From: Plantago major
Lineage: Eukaryota > Streptophyta > Magnoliopsida > Lamiales > Plantaginaceae
Length of the DNA stretch: 64,000 nt
Direction: 5' to 3'
NCBI GenBank assembly: GCA_026545765.1
Contig: CM048844.1
Span: forward strand, 70,413,035-70,477,034
A model generated the notes under the pieces. It was given only the letters and a program-made list of their open reading frames with translations. It did not search any database and was not told the origin of the DNA. This document shows positions 34,892 through 47,959 of this stretch, piece after piece. The position numbers were made by a program, and so were the translations under genes. Every line of letters starts with the position of its first letter. The stretch's first letter is position 1.

Positions 34892-36857
34892 AAATAATTC
34901 TACTGTATGAAACCTTTTTTTGCTGCAAATAAAATTATTGCAGACCATCAAATACGATTTCCAGCATGAAAGGATTTGGTGCAATGTTTAGCTGTGTGAA
35001 TTTAGGTCCATTAAAGAAGGGCAAAATAGTGGTGATAATGTACTCTGTGGTTAACATTTTTAGCACTGTAAATATCAATTCCCCTGGCATATACTCCATT
35101 TGTCCAAAATAAAAGGTAATGTTAATTTCAATGCTCAAATTTTACCACAATCATAAATTAATTTATCAAGTATTAATATATAGATTTTCTACTATATTAA
35201 AAATAAAATTTTAAATCAACATATAATAAGAAATACCAAGACATTTAATTTTAAAATTTCAGTGTAAATCGTTTTTCTGATATACCTACTTTTACTCAAC
35301 ACAATTGCATAATCGCCCCTTTTTAATGGTGTAATGACAAGAACCCACTAGTCTATGACAAAATCATCTAGATGGGACTTGTATCTGCAAACCAACTGGA
35401 AACTGAAATTGTAGTATGGAAAACTGAACCACCTTGATGTGTGTAATCTTACAAATCTCAGCTTTAAAGTCACAAGTTCTGATTCACAACGTCTAATTTT
35501 AGTACATGTTCCAAAATTCACATCTGGCGAACACACGTGCCCCTACTTTTGGAGTATAACGTTTAGCCAAGTGCATTTTAGTGTTTGTTACCACCTTTGA
35601 ACTATTGAAGGTCACTTAAAAATGTGGTCTATGAGAAACAGTCATCGAGGCGGAAAAAACTTGTACTATACACAGCCTCACAATAGAAATAACCACACGA
35701 CCATCCACCTAAGTGTCAGAAGCATTCTCCTCGATTCGAATCTCCTAACCTTATACCATAAGTCATTCTCCCTCCAAACTCATCGTAACTGTATCACGAC
35801 TAGAATATCAGTTCCATTCTAACTGATGAATTGAGCATTGTCTGGAACCCTACATTGGTGGGGAATTGGGGATGCCATTTTTTTATATCCAAGTTACATG
35901 CCATTGCGGCATTGTCATACATACAACTCAAAGAAAACAATGTTTTGTTGCCAATACCCTGACTTTTTAGAATTTAGTTTGGCAAACACGTGCCTGAAAC
36001 TTTAAGATATTGGTTCCACTGTGAGGTTTCAGGATAGAGCGTCCCCCTCGGACTAACAGTTAGGGCTGAGAGCAAGGGTAACTTCATATCATAACAGAGG
36101 CCGACGGCCACAGGTGCATCTTGGGGGTGGAACCTATTGCAACATGAAGTGTTTGAATGGTCGGTGCAATGGGGAATACCAGCATAAAATAAACCGTACA
36201 AGTCAGAAGTCTAAAATCCACATAGATATATTAATCTATCTAATAATCTATACATTTATTGAGTAGGTTTTGGTCAAGATTCAGAAAGGAAAGAACGAGA
36301 TTACGAGTCTGGAGAAAGAGCACATATTGCAATAATGAAATGAGCAGCCTATGGGAGAAAGACCCAACACTCATCCTAGATACGATTCTTACTCTCCTAT
36401 AACCATCTTTCAAACACACTGGCTCAGATATGCAAATTGAAGAAAGAAACTAGTGACTCATAAAACGAATGTTAATTCTCAATCATTCAGTAGATAATCC
36501 AACCGGCAACAACTGAACATGACAATTCGAAGCTACATTCACCATAGTTAAAGAACAAACAAATCACACATTACACGCACAAATACGGGCATAAATGCAT
36601 AATGTAACATAAGAGATGGCAAAATGTGGTCAATAGGCCAGTATTACAGTCACAACTCTGCAAAATCCCCATTCATTCATGAGGCACCATTATTACACAG
36701 TTATAATAGAAAAGCAGTCAATCCCCTCACTACAACAATCATCCCTCCACTTCACCTCACCTCATAATCCTCTAGCAAAAATCATCCAAATCATGATCAT
36801 CAAATTCATGTTTATGAGTATCTATGTAATCTAATCTTCTAATTCAAAAAATAAATA
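34892..36857. other. Intergenic DNA
   Basis: No gene was recognised over nearly 2 kb. Near 35640-35800 the minus strand carries TGGTATAAGGT and GATTCGAATC, which resemble tRNA-type A and B boxes, but without a foldable tRNA. The part near 35990-36200 has a 75-codon minus frame without a recognised family. From about 36350 on it would hold the 3' region of the CcmE gene. Confidence 0.4.
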
Positions 36858-36879
36858 TTACCTACGCAAATGCACCAGT

Positions 36880-37636
36880 TTACGCCTTATCAGCAGCAGC
36901 ATTAGCATTGATGACCTCAGGGCAACTTTTCTTCTTCTCCTCCTCGGCCAACAACTTCCGGTTCTGCGCAAGCGCAGAAGCCACTTCAGCAGGCATATAC
37001 TTCTCATCATGCTTGGCCAAAACCTCAGTACCCGAAAAAAAGCACTGCAAACCCCTAGCCTTCTCAAAAACCCCAAATTTACTACTACTCTTCAACAACT
37101 CTTCCTCGTTCTTCTTAAACTCCTCATCTACAGGCTTAATAAACCCTTCCACCACCACCGAATGCCCCTCACGGAAAAGATCCGGCAAACTGCCCTCATA
37201 CTTGACCAGTATGTCGGTCATCAAGTCCGTGACGACGAACTGAACCTCCGGCGAGGACGGAACCTCAAAAATGCTGTTCTCCAGCACCAGTCCGCCGAGA
37301 CGGAGTTTGGAATTGGAGGGATCTGAGGTGTACTTTTTGAGGACGTCTGTAGGAGTGACGTAGAAGACTAATTGGTCTTGGAATTTCTGGGGGATCATGA
37401 CGGAGAAGGCGCAGATGGCGCTGAAGGTGCCGGTGACGAGCCAGAAGCAGCGGTACTGCTTCTGGCGGGTTCGTTCTGCGATGGAGAGTTTTTTGGGGCG
37501 GGTGGAGAAGGATCGGAGGAAGTGAGTGGTGATTGGAGATAATGGAGATGAGATCGGGATGGGTTTGGAGAGGAGAGAGGTGGCGGCGGAAGTGGTGGTG
37601 GCGGCGGAGGAAGGCGGTGGTTAATCTGGAGGCCAT
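36880..37636 (-). CDS. CCME: Mitochondrial CcmE-type haem chaperone, frameshifted presequence
   Basis: CcmE holds haem covalently and passes it to apocytochrome c in the mitochondrial inner membrane. The matching frame reads FSTRPKKLSIAERTRQKQYR, an anchor (CFWLVTGTFSAICAF), KFQDQLVFYVTPTDVLKKY, RLGGLVLENSIF, TDILVKYEGSLPDLFREGHS and AKHDEKYMPAEVAS, ending at 36880. The His of HDEKY is the haem-binding residue. This frame is open up to a stop at 37621-37623 but has no ATG before Met 37398, which lies after the anchor. The expected start MASRLTTAFL (ATG 37636) is one frame off. A single-base change in the Pro/Ala/His-coding CCGCCGCCACC stretch (37580-37605) would explain this. Leader exon donor likely at 37897 (AG/GTAAGC). 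Confidence 0.88.
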
Positions 37637-37681
37637 TGGAGATGGAGTTTTCGCTTGCTTAAATACAGTTGGATTTCTCAA

Positions 37682-38222
37682 GCAAGACTAAACAGCAATA
37701 ATCAAGCAATTCGACTGAACTAACCACGCAGAACAGGAATCGAAACGGGACAGAGCTTGACGAATTTGATAGAGACAGGAAACAGAGCATAACGATATTC
37801 AAAGGGGAAGAGGAAATTCGATCTGAATTTAAGCAAGAAACGAATAAGAAACACAAACACCCATCCCAAACTAAAACACGAGAAGAACAATGCTTACCTA
37901 ATGGCGAATAGAACCCGAGCTAGAACACGAACGAATCGAAGCTTTCTAAACCTTGTAATCGGTACTACGAAGAAGCCAAGAATCACGTTGTTGAGTTAGA
38001 ACTGAGAATCGAAAACGAGGAAGAGGAATCGATTGAGGAAACTTATTCGAATCTCGGACGAATTGGTGAAGAACGAAGGAGAGAGCGAAGCTTGAGGACG
38101 AGTGATGTTCTCTTGCCTGAAAAATCAATCGATCTGTGTTTGCGTGAGGAATATTAACTGAATATTAAACAATGGAATTAAATAAGGACGAAAATCCGGG
38201 TTTTACACTCTCCCTTCCTTAA
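37682..38222. other. CcmE leader region and intergenic DNA
   Basis: The minus strand has a good donor (AG/GTAAGC) at about 37897 and possible acceptors between 37680 and 37730, which suggests an intron in the CcmE 5' untranslated region with a leader exon at about 37898-38115. Confidence 0.4.
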
Positions 38223-38453
38223 GTGCCCGTTTGGTTTGAAAATGGGTATTTCATTTTGTAAAACTGGATTATTCGGCCCATTTAAGGAATTGGATTATGT
38301 TTGGGGGTTTTCGCCTAAAAATCTTGTTTGGTTGGAGGCGGGCTGAAGAAATTGGATTATTCCAAATAATCCATTTTTTCGGGCCGACAAAAAGTCAACC
38401 AAACTGGATTATTGAGGGTATTCGGACAAAAACCCCTCAAACCAAACAGGCAC
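38223..38453. repeat. Tourist-like MITE, 231 bp, TAA target duplication
   Basis: The left end GTGCCCGTTTGGTTTGA and reversed right end GTGCCTGTTTGGTTTGA differ at one base. TAA flanks both sides (38220-38222 and 38454-38456), as for PIF/Harbinger-type MITEs. The inside has the inverted pair TTGGATTATT / AATAATCCA. Confidence 0.88.
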
Positions 38454-39543
38454 TAAAGGAATTTGGTCCCCAAATTCTCACTTTAGAATTCAAAGAGCTC
38501 TGGATTCTGACTCCACGAAACAACTTACACAATATAACACGAAGGTTCGAAACTTACTGACAACATACTTGAAGGCTAGCTAACAAGTGAACGAACTGAA
38601 ATAGACTAGACAACCCTCCTCTAAATTTATGTGTAGGAAGCAAAATCAAGGGTGTTTCTCGGGTGAGAAGGAGAATGAAAGAAGACAATCTAAAATAAGA
38701 GGCCAAGAAACTTATCAATAGGAGTTTGGTGGGATTTAGAATCTGGTTAAGTAATCAAGATCAGGAGGATTACAACGAAGAAGATGAAAGAACTATGAAG
38801 GGTTGCTAAAGAGTTTGAAATTTTGCATTTTCTGTAAGAAGTTATAACGTGAGTTACTAAATTCGACTAGAGAAGAAAGAGAGAAGGTCGATGAAAGGTG
38901 AAGGTTAATCACGATTGGTTTTATCAAACGAGAAATTAAGAATCCCACAAAAAAGTCCCGCAATTAAGTGACTAACAGAGTAAGCACAGACTAATGAGAT
39001 ACATGGAAAGAATGGTTTGTATAAATATCGAATTTACATAACATGGTCACTTTTCAAGTAGGTTCACAATTAATAACAAGCATGTCATATACCTGGAAAT
39101 CATCTAATCATACTTGATGTCATGGAACAAAACAAGGAATTTGATTTTTCAAACCTAAACGTTCTTGCAGGTGTGCTAAAATGTTCGGAGAGTTGTTGCT
39201 TATTACTAAGAGCAAGAGTTTACTATGTTGAGTGTTGTAAACCAACAAGCTAGTAAATTCAGTCTAACAATTAGCCAAAGTGTGTAGAGTAAGTACACCA
39301 TCATTTGAAACAACTATAAAAGTAACCTGTTATTACTTTTTCCATTGACGAATTTATTTTGTTAAAATTTTCTTCATGAAAATCCGAGTCTGTAGGATCA
39401 GATTGATTGAACTGGGAGACATCCGTTGTATTTGTTGCGAGTCTTGTTACCTCAATTTGACACTATCAACAGACAAAAACTCTACACAATTTCAGAGTAG
39501 CAGCAAGATATACAAACATACTCAGAAGTAAGTTGGTACTTTC
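38454..39543. other. Intergenic DNA
   Basis: No gene or element was recognised. The right end should contain the 3' untranslated region of the PPR gene. Confidence 0.5.
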
Positions 39544-42500
39544 CTATAATGAATTAAGTTCATTTTGAAGTGCCTTGGCATGGTTAATCATGCCGCTCAT
39601 CGTGTATGCTTTTATCATGGTTCTATACGTGATCTTATCGGGCTTGCAATCTCTTCTCTTCATAATCTCAAACACCCCTTTCATCTCAGCAAAGCACCCC
39701 ATAATGCCATAAGCATCTGCCAGGCAGTTGAAAAACACCGTATCAAGCATAATATCTGAGTTATGTATGAATCGCAGAACGGCTGCAATTTTTTCAGCTT
39801 TCCCAGCATGCCCATAAGCTCTTACAAGTGAACATAGAGTAACACAGTTGGGCTTTATCCTCTCAGACTGCATAAGCCTAAACAAAAATTCCATCTGTTT
39901 AATATCCCCAGCCCTTCCAAATGCATCAATGACAATGTTATAAGTGACAAGGTTCCATGTGAAGTGATATCTCTGCATGTATTCCATTACAGCACTCATT
40001 TTCACATAGTTTCCTGTTTTCCCATACGAATCTAAAAGGATATTGAATGTTTTGATGCTAGGTTCAATGCCAGCACTCTGAAATTTCTCATAGCACTTCT
40101 CCATCAGTTCAATTTGTCCACTACCACCAAATGCTCTCAGAGTCGAGTTCATGGTCCACACATCAGGTTGACACTCTTGCTGCCTAAGCATTTCCACAAG
40201 CAATGTTTCCATCTCTGTAAACCTATTGGCAACAATTGACAAAACAAAAGGCTCAATTACAAGCTGGATTTGATGTAGCGCAGGACCAAGTAAACAAAAC
40301 AATACTACATGGTTTTATGAAAATTTAGCAAAACCAGATATATTAAATACATTCTGTATCAGAGGTATGGTTGATATTTTATCAAATTCATAAGTTTATA
40401 TTAAGGCCATAGTACAAGCTATGTGTGATATCGGGCTCTAAATCTACTCTAAATAGATTAATCGCTGAACTTGTAACAATTACATACAAGACCTCGCAGG
40501 TTCATTTTTTAAATACACCGTAGTACAAACCAACGAATTCATGTAAACCCCATTTTTCCATGAACATCTAATAGTACAATAATTAACTGAATGAAAAATA
40601 AAAATCATCCCTCGCTTTTCTACTTATTATTTCCCTTCTCCTCTTCTTCGACAGTTCACCATTTTCAAAAGGGCAAATTACATCTAGGCCCCATGTTAGA
40701 TTCAAATGTTGCAGATGGATACCAATCAGATCAACAATAACATCCAAGTCATGTTCAATAAAAATCAATTACATCCAAGTCCACGAACTTGACTTTTGAC
40801 GAATTTAAACCTGAAAAATCCATTTTTACCCAGCTTTAATTATCAGCTTTTGAAAATGGCCAAACAACATATTTATAACTCAAAGTCCCTTACAAAATTA
40901 ATTTCTCAAAAGATAGTCCCTTAAGTTTCTAAATTTTTTCTTTCCAGTCCTTAAAACTAAATACTTAATCTATAAATAATAAAATTTATAAAAAAAAACA
41001 TAATATACAAAATTCAGAATTTAAATATAATTTTCAAAAAAAATCTGGACTTAATTGGAAAATTAAAAACTATTTTTGGGCCAAATTGAAAGAAATCATA
41101 AGTCCCAGCAAAATCAATTTGCAAGCCTAATCCCTGGTACAACCCTAATTCTCAAAAGCAAGGTTTTCAAGTTTCTAAACCATTCAATTGAGTCCCTGTT
41201 TTTTCGAATTCGGTTTCAATCATCAACTAAACTCGAGCAAGATCAAATCCCACTCATCACCAACATATAATCGACCAAAATAACAATTAACTGATTGAAA
41301 TAAGGTTCTAATTTTAGATCTCCAAATTCAAAATTTACGGGTCTTCCAAGAACCCAATTCAAAACACAATTCGGAATTTGTGAGTCTTCTATGTATATCG
41401 TGACAAATAGGACCATGGAAATCCACGACCATCATCATTTGTTTGGTTCAAAAGCATAGAGGAAAGCTTCGAAGCTTTCATGGCCGTTATCAATGGCGGA
41501 CGAAGCTTTAATTGCTGAAGCATTTATAATTTGCTACAACTACACAATCATCAGTATTAAAGCACAACTATACATACAAATTGTATACACAATTTCTGAT
41601 AATAATGAGTAACCAAAAGGAAAGAAGCTTTCTCATTCTCCATACTGACAAAATAAAAACAATGGTGCTAACCACTCAAACAAGCTTCAGGTAAATAATT
41701 AGGAATGAGAAATTAAGTAATTTTACAAAATGTTTCTATTTCTTTTTACTTTAATTGAAAATGGTAGTATTTAGAAATAATTGCTAAGGCCATGTTTGGT
41801 TTGTCAATAATCAATTGTAAGTTTTTAAGTTGGTCAATAAAAACTGCTTAAAGGACCTGGATGTAATTGTTGATCTGAGATGTGAGAAGGGCATCTAAGA
41901 GGAGAGGGGTTGTATGTAATTTTCCCTTGTCTCAAAATATAAATTCTTGTTAAAAACTTATTTTGCACATAAATTTTGTAAAACTGGTTCCCTTTGGTCA
42001 AATAATCAACCAGCTTGGTCATTTAATCACCAACCAAACCAATTTTCCTGGTTTTTATAAGAGACTCTTTTCAACAACACATACAGGAGGCTTAAGCATT
42101 TTGGAGTCCTGAAGCATATTGTAAATATGAAGCCATTCTTCCTCTTATTAATTGCAAATTAGTTTCAAACTTTGTACCAAAATTTCTCCTTTTTTCATTT
42201 CGTTTTACATTTCTACTTGTCCATGTAACAAAGAAAAACTACCCTGCAAAATAGGTTAATAAAACATTAAATGCAAATGTAAAAATAAGAACTACAATAT
42301 ATAGGCCCTAACTTGACTGGCTTGTGTTATCAAAAAAAATCATCAATATTATTAATCAACATATCTTTGTTGTTAACAAAATGCATTTTTTGTATATGAA
42401 AAAACAACAATGTTGACAACATAGACGTTTTGATTAATAACATCGATGATTTTTTAATAACATAGGTCTGTCTCTAAAGAAGTTATCTAAAGACCGTCTC

Positions 42501-45500
42501 TCATGCAGATTAAGGAAAATTTTGTATCGCAAAAGTTTAAACGACTTTACATCATTTGGGTAACTAATATTTTAGTTCAAGAAAGATACTGATTAGATCA
42601 TAGTTATCAACCACAGACTAAGAAGCACCGATACCGAAAATTGCAAAAAGATCAAAATACGAATACGTTAAACATAAATTTACTTATTTATATATGTGCT
42701 TATATTTAGTTTCATAGATTAGGATATACTCTTATATTGCTGGATTAGGACTCCATATTTTTAGCAAACTTTTTAATAAATCAGGATTCTTTTGACTGGG
42801 CCTATTTAGTTAAAAAAATAATGAGTCTGGTTGCCTGAGGACTCTTAGGAGTATTTGCCAGAATTTACAATCAGGTAGGGAATCCTTCGGCCGGACATAT
42901 CCGGAAACCGGAAACCTTTTTTTTTTATCCAATAAGGTTGACAAGAAAAGAAAAACAAAAGAGGGAGAGAGGGAGAGAGGGAGAAATGTATTCATACTTC
43001 CTACATCAAAGGCAGTGGCCAAAGAGAGATAAAGCAGTAGTGCTAAAACGTATTCATACTTCCTAGATCAAAAGCAGTGGCCTTGAGCGGCAAACCTCAA
43101 AATGCGATTGCCACTATCTAATTATTGTACATGCTTGCTATTAAATAGATCATACCCTCTCCCTTTTTTTTTTTTCTTTTTTTATGTCGGTCACATTTAA
43201 AATGGCTTTAAGATAGTTGAATAAAAAAATAATTTGTGGAGGTATTATATTAATAAGATTGTTGGTGGAAGATAAAAAGCAAGAGGGAGAATGGATAAAG
43301 TATAAGCGAATGTTTCCAAAATAATTAATAAGGGGAGACAATGGCTCTCCATAAAAAAAGAAAGTGAATGATTATTAAAAAACGTCATATTTTTTCAAAG
43401 CAAATATATCTTTTATTGCAGTCAAATCAAACACATTGTCTCAACGCATACAAGATCAAGTATCAGACAACAAAGTTATATTTGGACAATGTGAATGTAC
43501 TCAAATAAATACTGAAAATCCAAGGAAAAATACTAAATATGTAAGTCCTACTGAATAATCGGAGATTATTAATCTTGAGGCAAAATCAACGAAAGGTAAG
43601 CAATTTGAAAATGTGAATCTGGCTAACAATGGAAAGGGGGTAGGGGGAGGAGAGGAGCGGTTGTAACTTGAAAGTAGCGTTGTGTCAATCAAAGAAAGAA
43701 ATGGAATTTGCTCTTTTGCCTGGTTCAAGAGAGAAGGCGAGACTTCAAACTCTAAACTACAAAAAAATAGCCGAAAGCGGCCGCTCAAATCCTCTATAAG
43801 CTACATGCACTCCAGCCGCAACGCTACAAAGCGCTTGTCCGTAAAGCGGCTATGCGGCCACTACTGGCGCTATTAATAAATCTAGATTATATGATACTTC
43901 TATTTCCTCTTGAGCTTCCCATCATAGCTCATGAGGGAAAAAGTTAATGGAAATAATGACTTTAAAAATAAAGAATTGACAAAGAAATAAAAGTTGACAA
44001 CTCTAATGGGACGCCCAAAATGGCAAAAGTGAACAACTAGCGTGGGACGGAGGGAGTACAAAGTTGTAAGTCGGTTATTATTGGATTGAAGAATGAATAA
44101 ATAATTGTAAGTGGGGTTGTTGTATGTAAATATAAGAATGAATAAAGAATTGATAGTGGGTTGTAAAGATGTAAACATGTTTGAATGGTACGATTAATGA
44201 TTATGTGAAATATTTTCATATTTGCTATGTAAACCTACGAACATCCAAAAGTAAGAGATGGGAAGCCTTTGAGAGAAAACATTGCTTAATGGTAAATTGG
44301 TGAATAATAAGTTGATTGACTGCAATAAATAAGGTATGATAATGAGTGCATTGACCTCAATTAACCAAATCTTTAAATTCTTCAAGATACATTGTGAACT
44401 CAACATTTATTTAACCTTTTATTATTAGGGACTAGGGAGTACATTAAAATTATATGCACATAATACAGTATATAAACTTGGAAGACAAATGAGGCCTAAA
44501 TGACTCACTTGCCCTATATGCTCAGCCACCCTTAGGAGTTAGGACGCACAACCTCTCTTCACAGAAACACACACAATACACATCGCTACATTAAATATGT
44601 TTCCATTGGAGACTCATTTTCAAGCTGAAATGGGAAACCATTTCCGCTTCATTAATGGAGCATAAATTCGAGCTCTATTGTGTTGGTTCGCAGGTATAGA
44701 ATGGTGGTCGAACATATCAAACATATTTTTTGTATGTCAGAAGCTTTAGGACTTCTATGTTGAGAATTAGAATATTTTTCCGAAGAGTTGATTTGCAATT
44801 TATCCTTTGGTAATTTTAATAATTAATAATGTTTAAGCAATTAACTCAAATCTGAAAATTGCAAATTTTATCCAATGAGGGCCAACAATCAATAATTCAT
44901 GTTTATTGCATTAATAATTTATTTAAAATCGGAATTCTGAGGGGCGAAAAAAATTGAGCCTTGATGTAATTGTTCAAAAGGTATGGGGTACACTGTATTA
45001 AGCAAATTTGGTATATGTGAGTGTAGTTAACCCTAATAGTAATGGATAAGAAGAGATCACTTTTCCTAGCATTAGCATAGATTGCTGAATAAGAAAAAGA
45101 TGAAGAGAATTACTTTTTAGCTTTCCCATAGGCATCGATGAGAGTATTGTACGTGATTGTGTTGGCCTTGATTCCCTGAGCTGCCATGTCAGAAAGCAGA
45201 AATTGAACTTTGCCAAACTCATAAACCTGCAGGCATGACTTTAAGAGGATCGAGTATGTGAAAACATCAGGTTGACACCCAGAAGTGACCTTCATTTGTT
45301 CAAGAATTGCAAAGGCTTTGTCAAAAAGGCCACTTCGGCTGTATGCAGACAAAAGAGCAGTGTAAGCTTCATGGTCCACAATACAGCCTTCATCAATCAT
45401 TGCTTGAAATAAGGTTTGAGCTTTCTCAGGTTGCTTACATTTTCCCAACATGACAATTAGCTTAATATATATACCAGAATTTGGTCGGTACCAAAGTTGT

Positions 45501-47735
45501 TCCCGGAGAAGATCAAACACCTGGAATCAAATTTCTGAATCAGCAAAGTTTGCCATAAGATTGACTGCTAAAAGAACACAAAACAGCATAATCTTAGCAC
45601 ATGCTCAAAGGGTGTTTGTGAATTGATTGGAGCACTGCCACATGTTTGTGACACCTACAACTTCTTGGTGAACCCAAAATCAAAGGGAAAAATAACTCTA
45701 GACATTAGCCATATACAAAAAGAAATGGACTAAAGCCTGGGGCCCAACTAAATTATTTGCACGTTGCAACTGTTGCCAGGCAACTCAATGTAAGTATTCC
45801 TTTCTGAGAGCTTAAGACTTTTAAATGCAAAGATATCTCGGAGTCAATTATATCTCATGCTGTACCTAGTACTAACCATAGCAAAGAAGTACCATGCATT
45901 CATTTAACATACATTATTTCACAATCGAATATCCAAATTCTCCGATCCTTGATAAAACCTCGAGACTGCTTGGACAGCTGGGGGATGCAGTTAAACCAGG
46001 ATGACAACCGAACATAGGCCTTTAAAATACCCCACATTTGTTATGCATAAGTTCTGAGAACAAAATGCAAGCTTACTTATAAAGAAGTGCCAAAGTTTGC
46101 ATTCAAGAGTGTGCAGTTTAGTTCTTGTCAGACCTTGCGTAATTAATTTTATCCTTAATTGTGATTTTGTAATGTTAGGACGACTTGTCAGTTTATTACT
46201 AGTGGTTATAGGTTATCGTGTAGTGATTGCCCAACTGTATCTGAATGATCTCCCACCTAGCTTATAATAGGTCATGAAATGCTTTTTGCTAATAATCACA
46301 GTTTTTTGTCATGATCATCTCAAATACTGGAGACTGGAGATTACAGATTCACATCTCAAAACAGAATCCAAGTAAAACATATATCCATCACCAAGACACC
46401 AACAACACTAATAAAATAAAGCCAGGTTAGAGCGAAGTCAATGTGCAAAGTTGTGAGCCTAAATCTGTGCCTATCAAAGAGATGTGGTTCTTGTGAAAGT
46501 TGGTATCCTATCCTCTCTTCCCACAGTAATCTGAAATTCTGTAGAATACGGATTCACATCTCGAAAAACAGAAGACAAGTCATATCTTCTTAACCTAAAA
46601 CTGCTAGAATATTCTATGATGGTGATGTGTCAAATCAGCTGAAAAGAAAACCGTACTCCTCAGATGGTATTAAAAAAAAAAAAAGCAATAGAACTTACAA
46701 GGCATGAAGACAATCACAGTTGAGGCCAAATTTGAGAACATTAAATATAAGTGGGCTTTTCATTTTTGCCTTATTGTGGGAATTTGTAACCTAAGTAGGA
46801 TGAGTATCATCTTCTCTTCCCCGAAAGTACTGAAACTGGTGATTCCTATCAAACCACCTGAAAATTCATCATAGCACCCTACTAGAAGTACAAGGACGTC
46901 CAACTATTTTCGACTTAACCTGTAGTCACTTCCAAGTTTTTCACATATTACACCTAAAATCTTGTTTCCAACCAAAAGCTCCAGATTGTAGCAATGTGGC
47001 AAACATTTCCTATTCTCTTAAATCAATTCACCAATACAATATCTACACAACAAGCACCTTCAGTGGTTGTAAATGTCAAGACAATTACAACATTCCACTT
47101 TGTTGCGAAACCGATTAAGAAGCTATGCCAGTGGACATAATTGAGCATTTCACTTTGACAAAAATGGTTTTAGCAACTCCATTAACAAAAATAGTTACTC
47201 CCTTCGTCCCAAATCAAATTTGAGTTTTTAGCGTCAACAAATTTCAACTTTGACTACAAATTAATTTTAAATCGTAATGCGACATTTCAGTGATCCTTGA
47301 CTCAATTCAGCGACTCTATTCAAATAATAATAATCTATCTAAATATTCCTTCCTCAAAACATGAAATGAAACGATAGGAAACAGAAGCATAAGAAAGCAA
47401 GAGAGGAAATGAACCTTGAGAGCAGAGTCCCATCGCAAAGCGGAAATACGCTCGTGTAAGGCTTCAAGAACAGTTCTAGGTAAAAGCTTCTTGGAATTAG
47501 TGCCTTTCTTCTTGTCGATGACCAATTTGGTTGCTTCTCTCCTCAATATGATAGAAATGGCCTTTTGGGATGCTATCTTTTGGTTGCTCTCTTCTTTTCT
47601 TTCTCTGGAAACATTCAGTTTCTCTGGGTTACTACTACTGCAATTCGTCTGCCCAATTGATGGCTTGTTTCTGGATTGGGTACGCCACTTCAATGCCTGC
47701 GGGTAGGGATTAGAGTGTCCGGCCAGGGACGCCAT
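39544..47735 (-). CDS. P-class PPR protein, At3g53170-like, 468 aa
   Basis: PPR proteins bind organelle RNA one repeat per base and act in RNA processing or translation. The three exons are 47415-47735, 45114-45520 and 39544-40222, with GT/AG junctions, 1407 nt and no stop. The ATG at 47735 (MASLAGHSNPYPQAL) is chosen because no ATG lies further upstream in frame. After a basic N-terminal part (LLPRTVLEALHERISALRWD) come ten PPR units, for example AYTALLSAYSRSGLFDKAFA, TFNILLDSYGKTGNYVKMSA and VTYNIVIDAFGRAGDIKQME, ending ALQNELNSL. There is no E or DYW domain, so it is P class. The order and wording match Arabidopsis At3g53170. Targeting to plastid or mitochondrion cannot be decided. Intron 2 is 4.9 kb and carries MITE scraps. 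A repeat block begins about 225 bp upstream. Confidence 0.95.
42335..42512. repeat. MITE family M1, partial copy in PPR intron 2
   Basis: The right end (reversed) reads GCATGAGAGACGGTCTTTAG and continues with GACAGACCTATGTTATTAA, matching the element at 871-1105. The left arm is reduced to GATTAATAAC-type pieces. Confidence 0.6.
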
Positions 47736-47959
47736 TTGTTCTCTCTCACTTCTCACTTCTCACTTTAGTTGGATAAATAAACTCAGATATTTATCCTATT
47801 TTTATTTTTATTGTATTATATATTCCATTTTATGTCTTTCACGAACGAACGCGAACATCATGAAATGTTAACGAACCAAACAAGAACTAGAGGTTGTAAT
47901 GCTCAGCGAACACGACTTTATAAGGTTTGCTAGAGGATAATTGAATCCAACTTTGGATA

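Noticed and set aside
35640..35815. tRNA gene or tRNA-derived SINE on the minus strand
   Set aside because: A- and B-box-like words occur, but no cloverleaf, tail or target duplication could be made out.
36908..37326. Plus-strand open frames of 105-111 codons opposite CcmE
   Set aside because: They are shadows of the conserved CcmE coding strand, with low-complexity residues and no family.
40672..42050. One or two MITEs with AAATTACATC and GTTTGGTTTG ends in PPR intron 2
   Set aside because: Possible inverted arms are seen but the two proposed elements overlap in a conflicting way, so borders could not be supported.
43745..43872. Another CACTA end (ACTACAAAAAAATAG with AGCGGC-type repeats)
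   Set aside because: Only one end is visible, the leading C is missing and no partner terminus or duplication was found.
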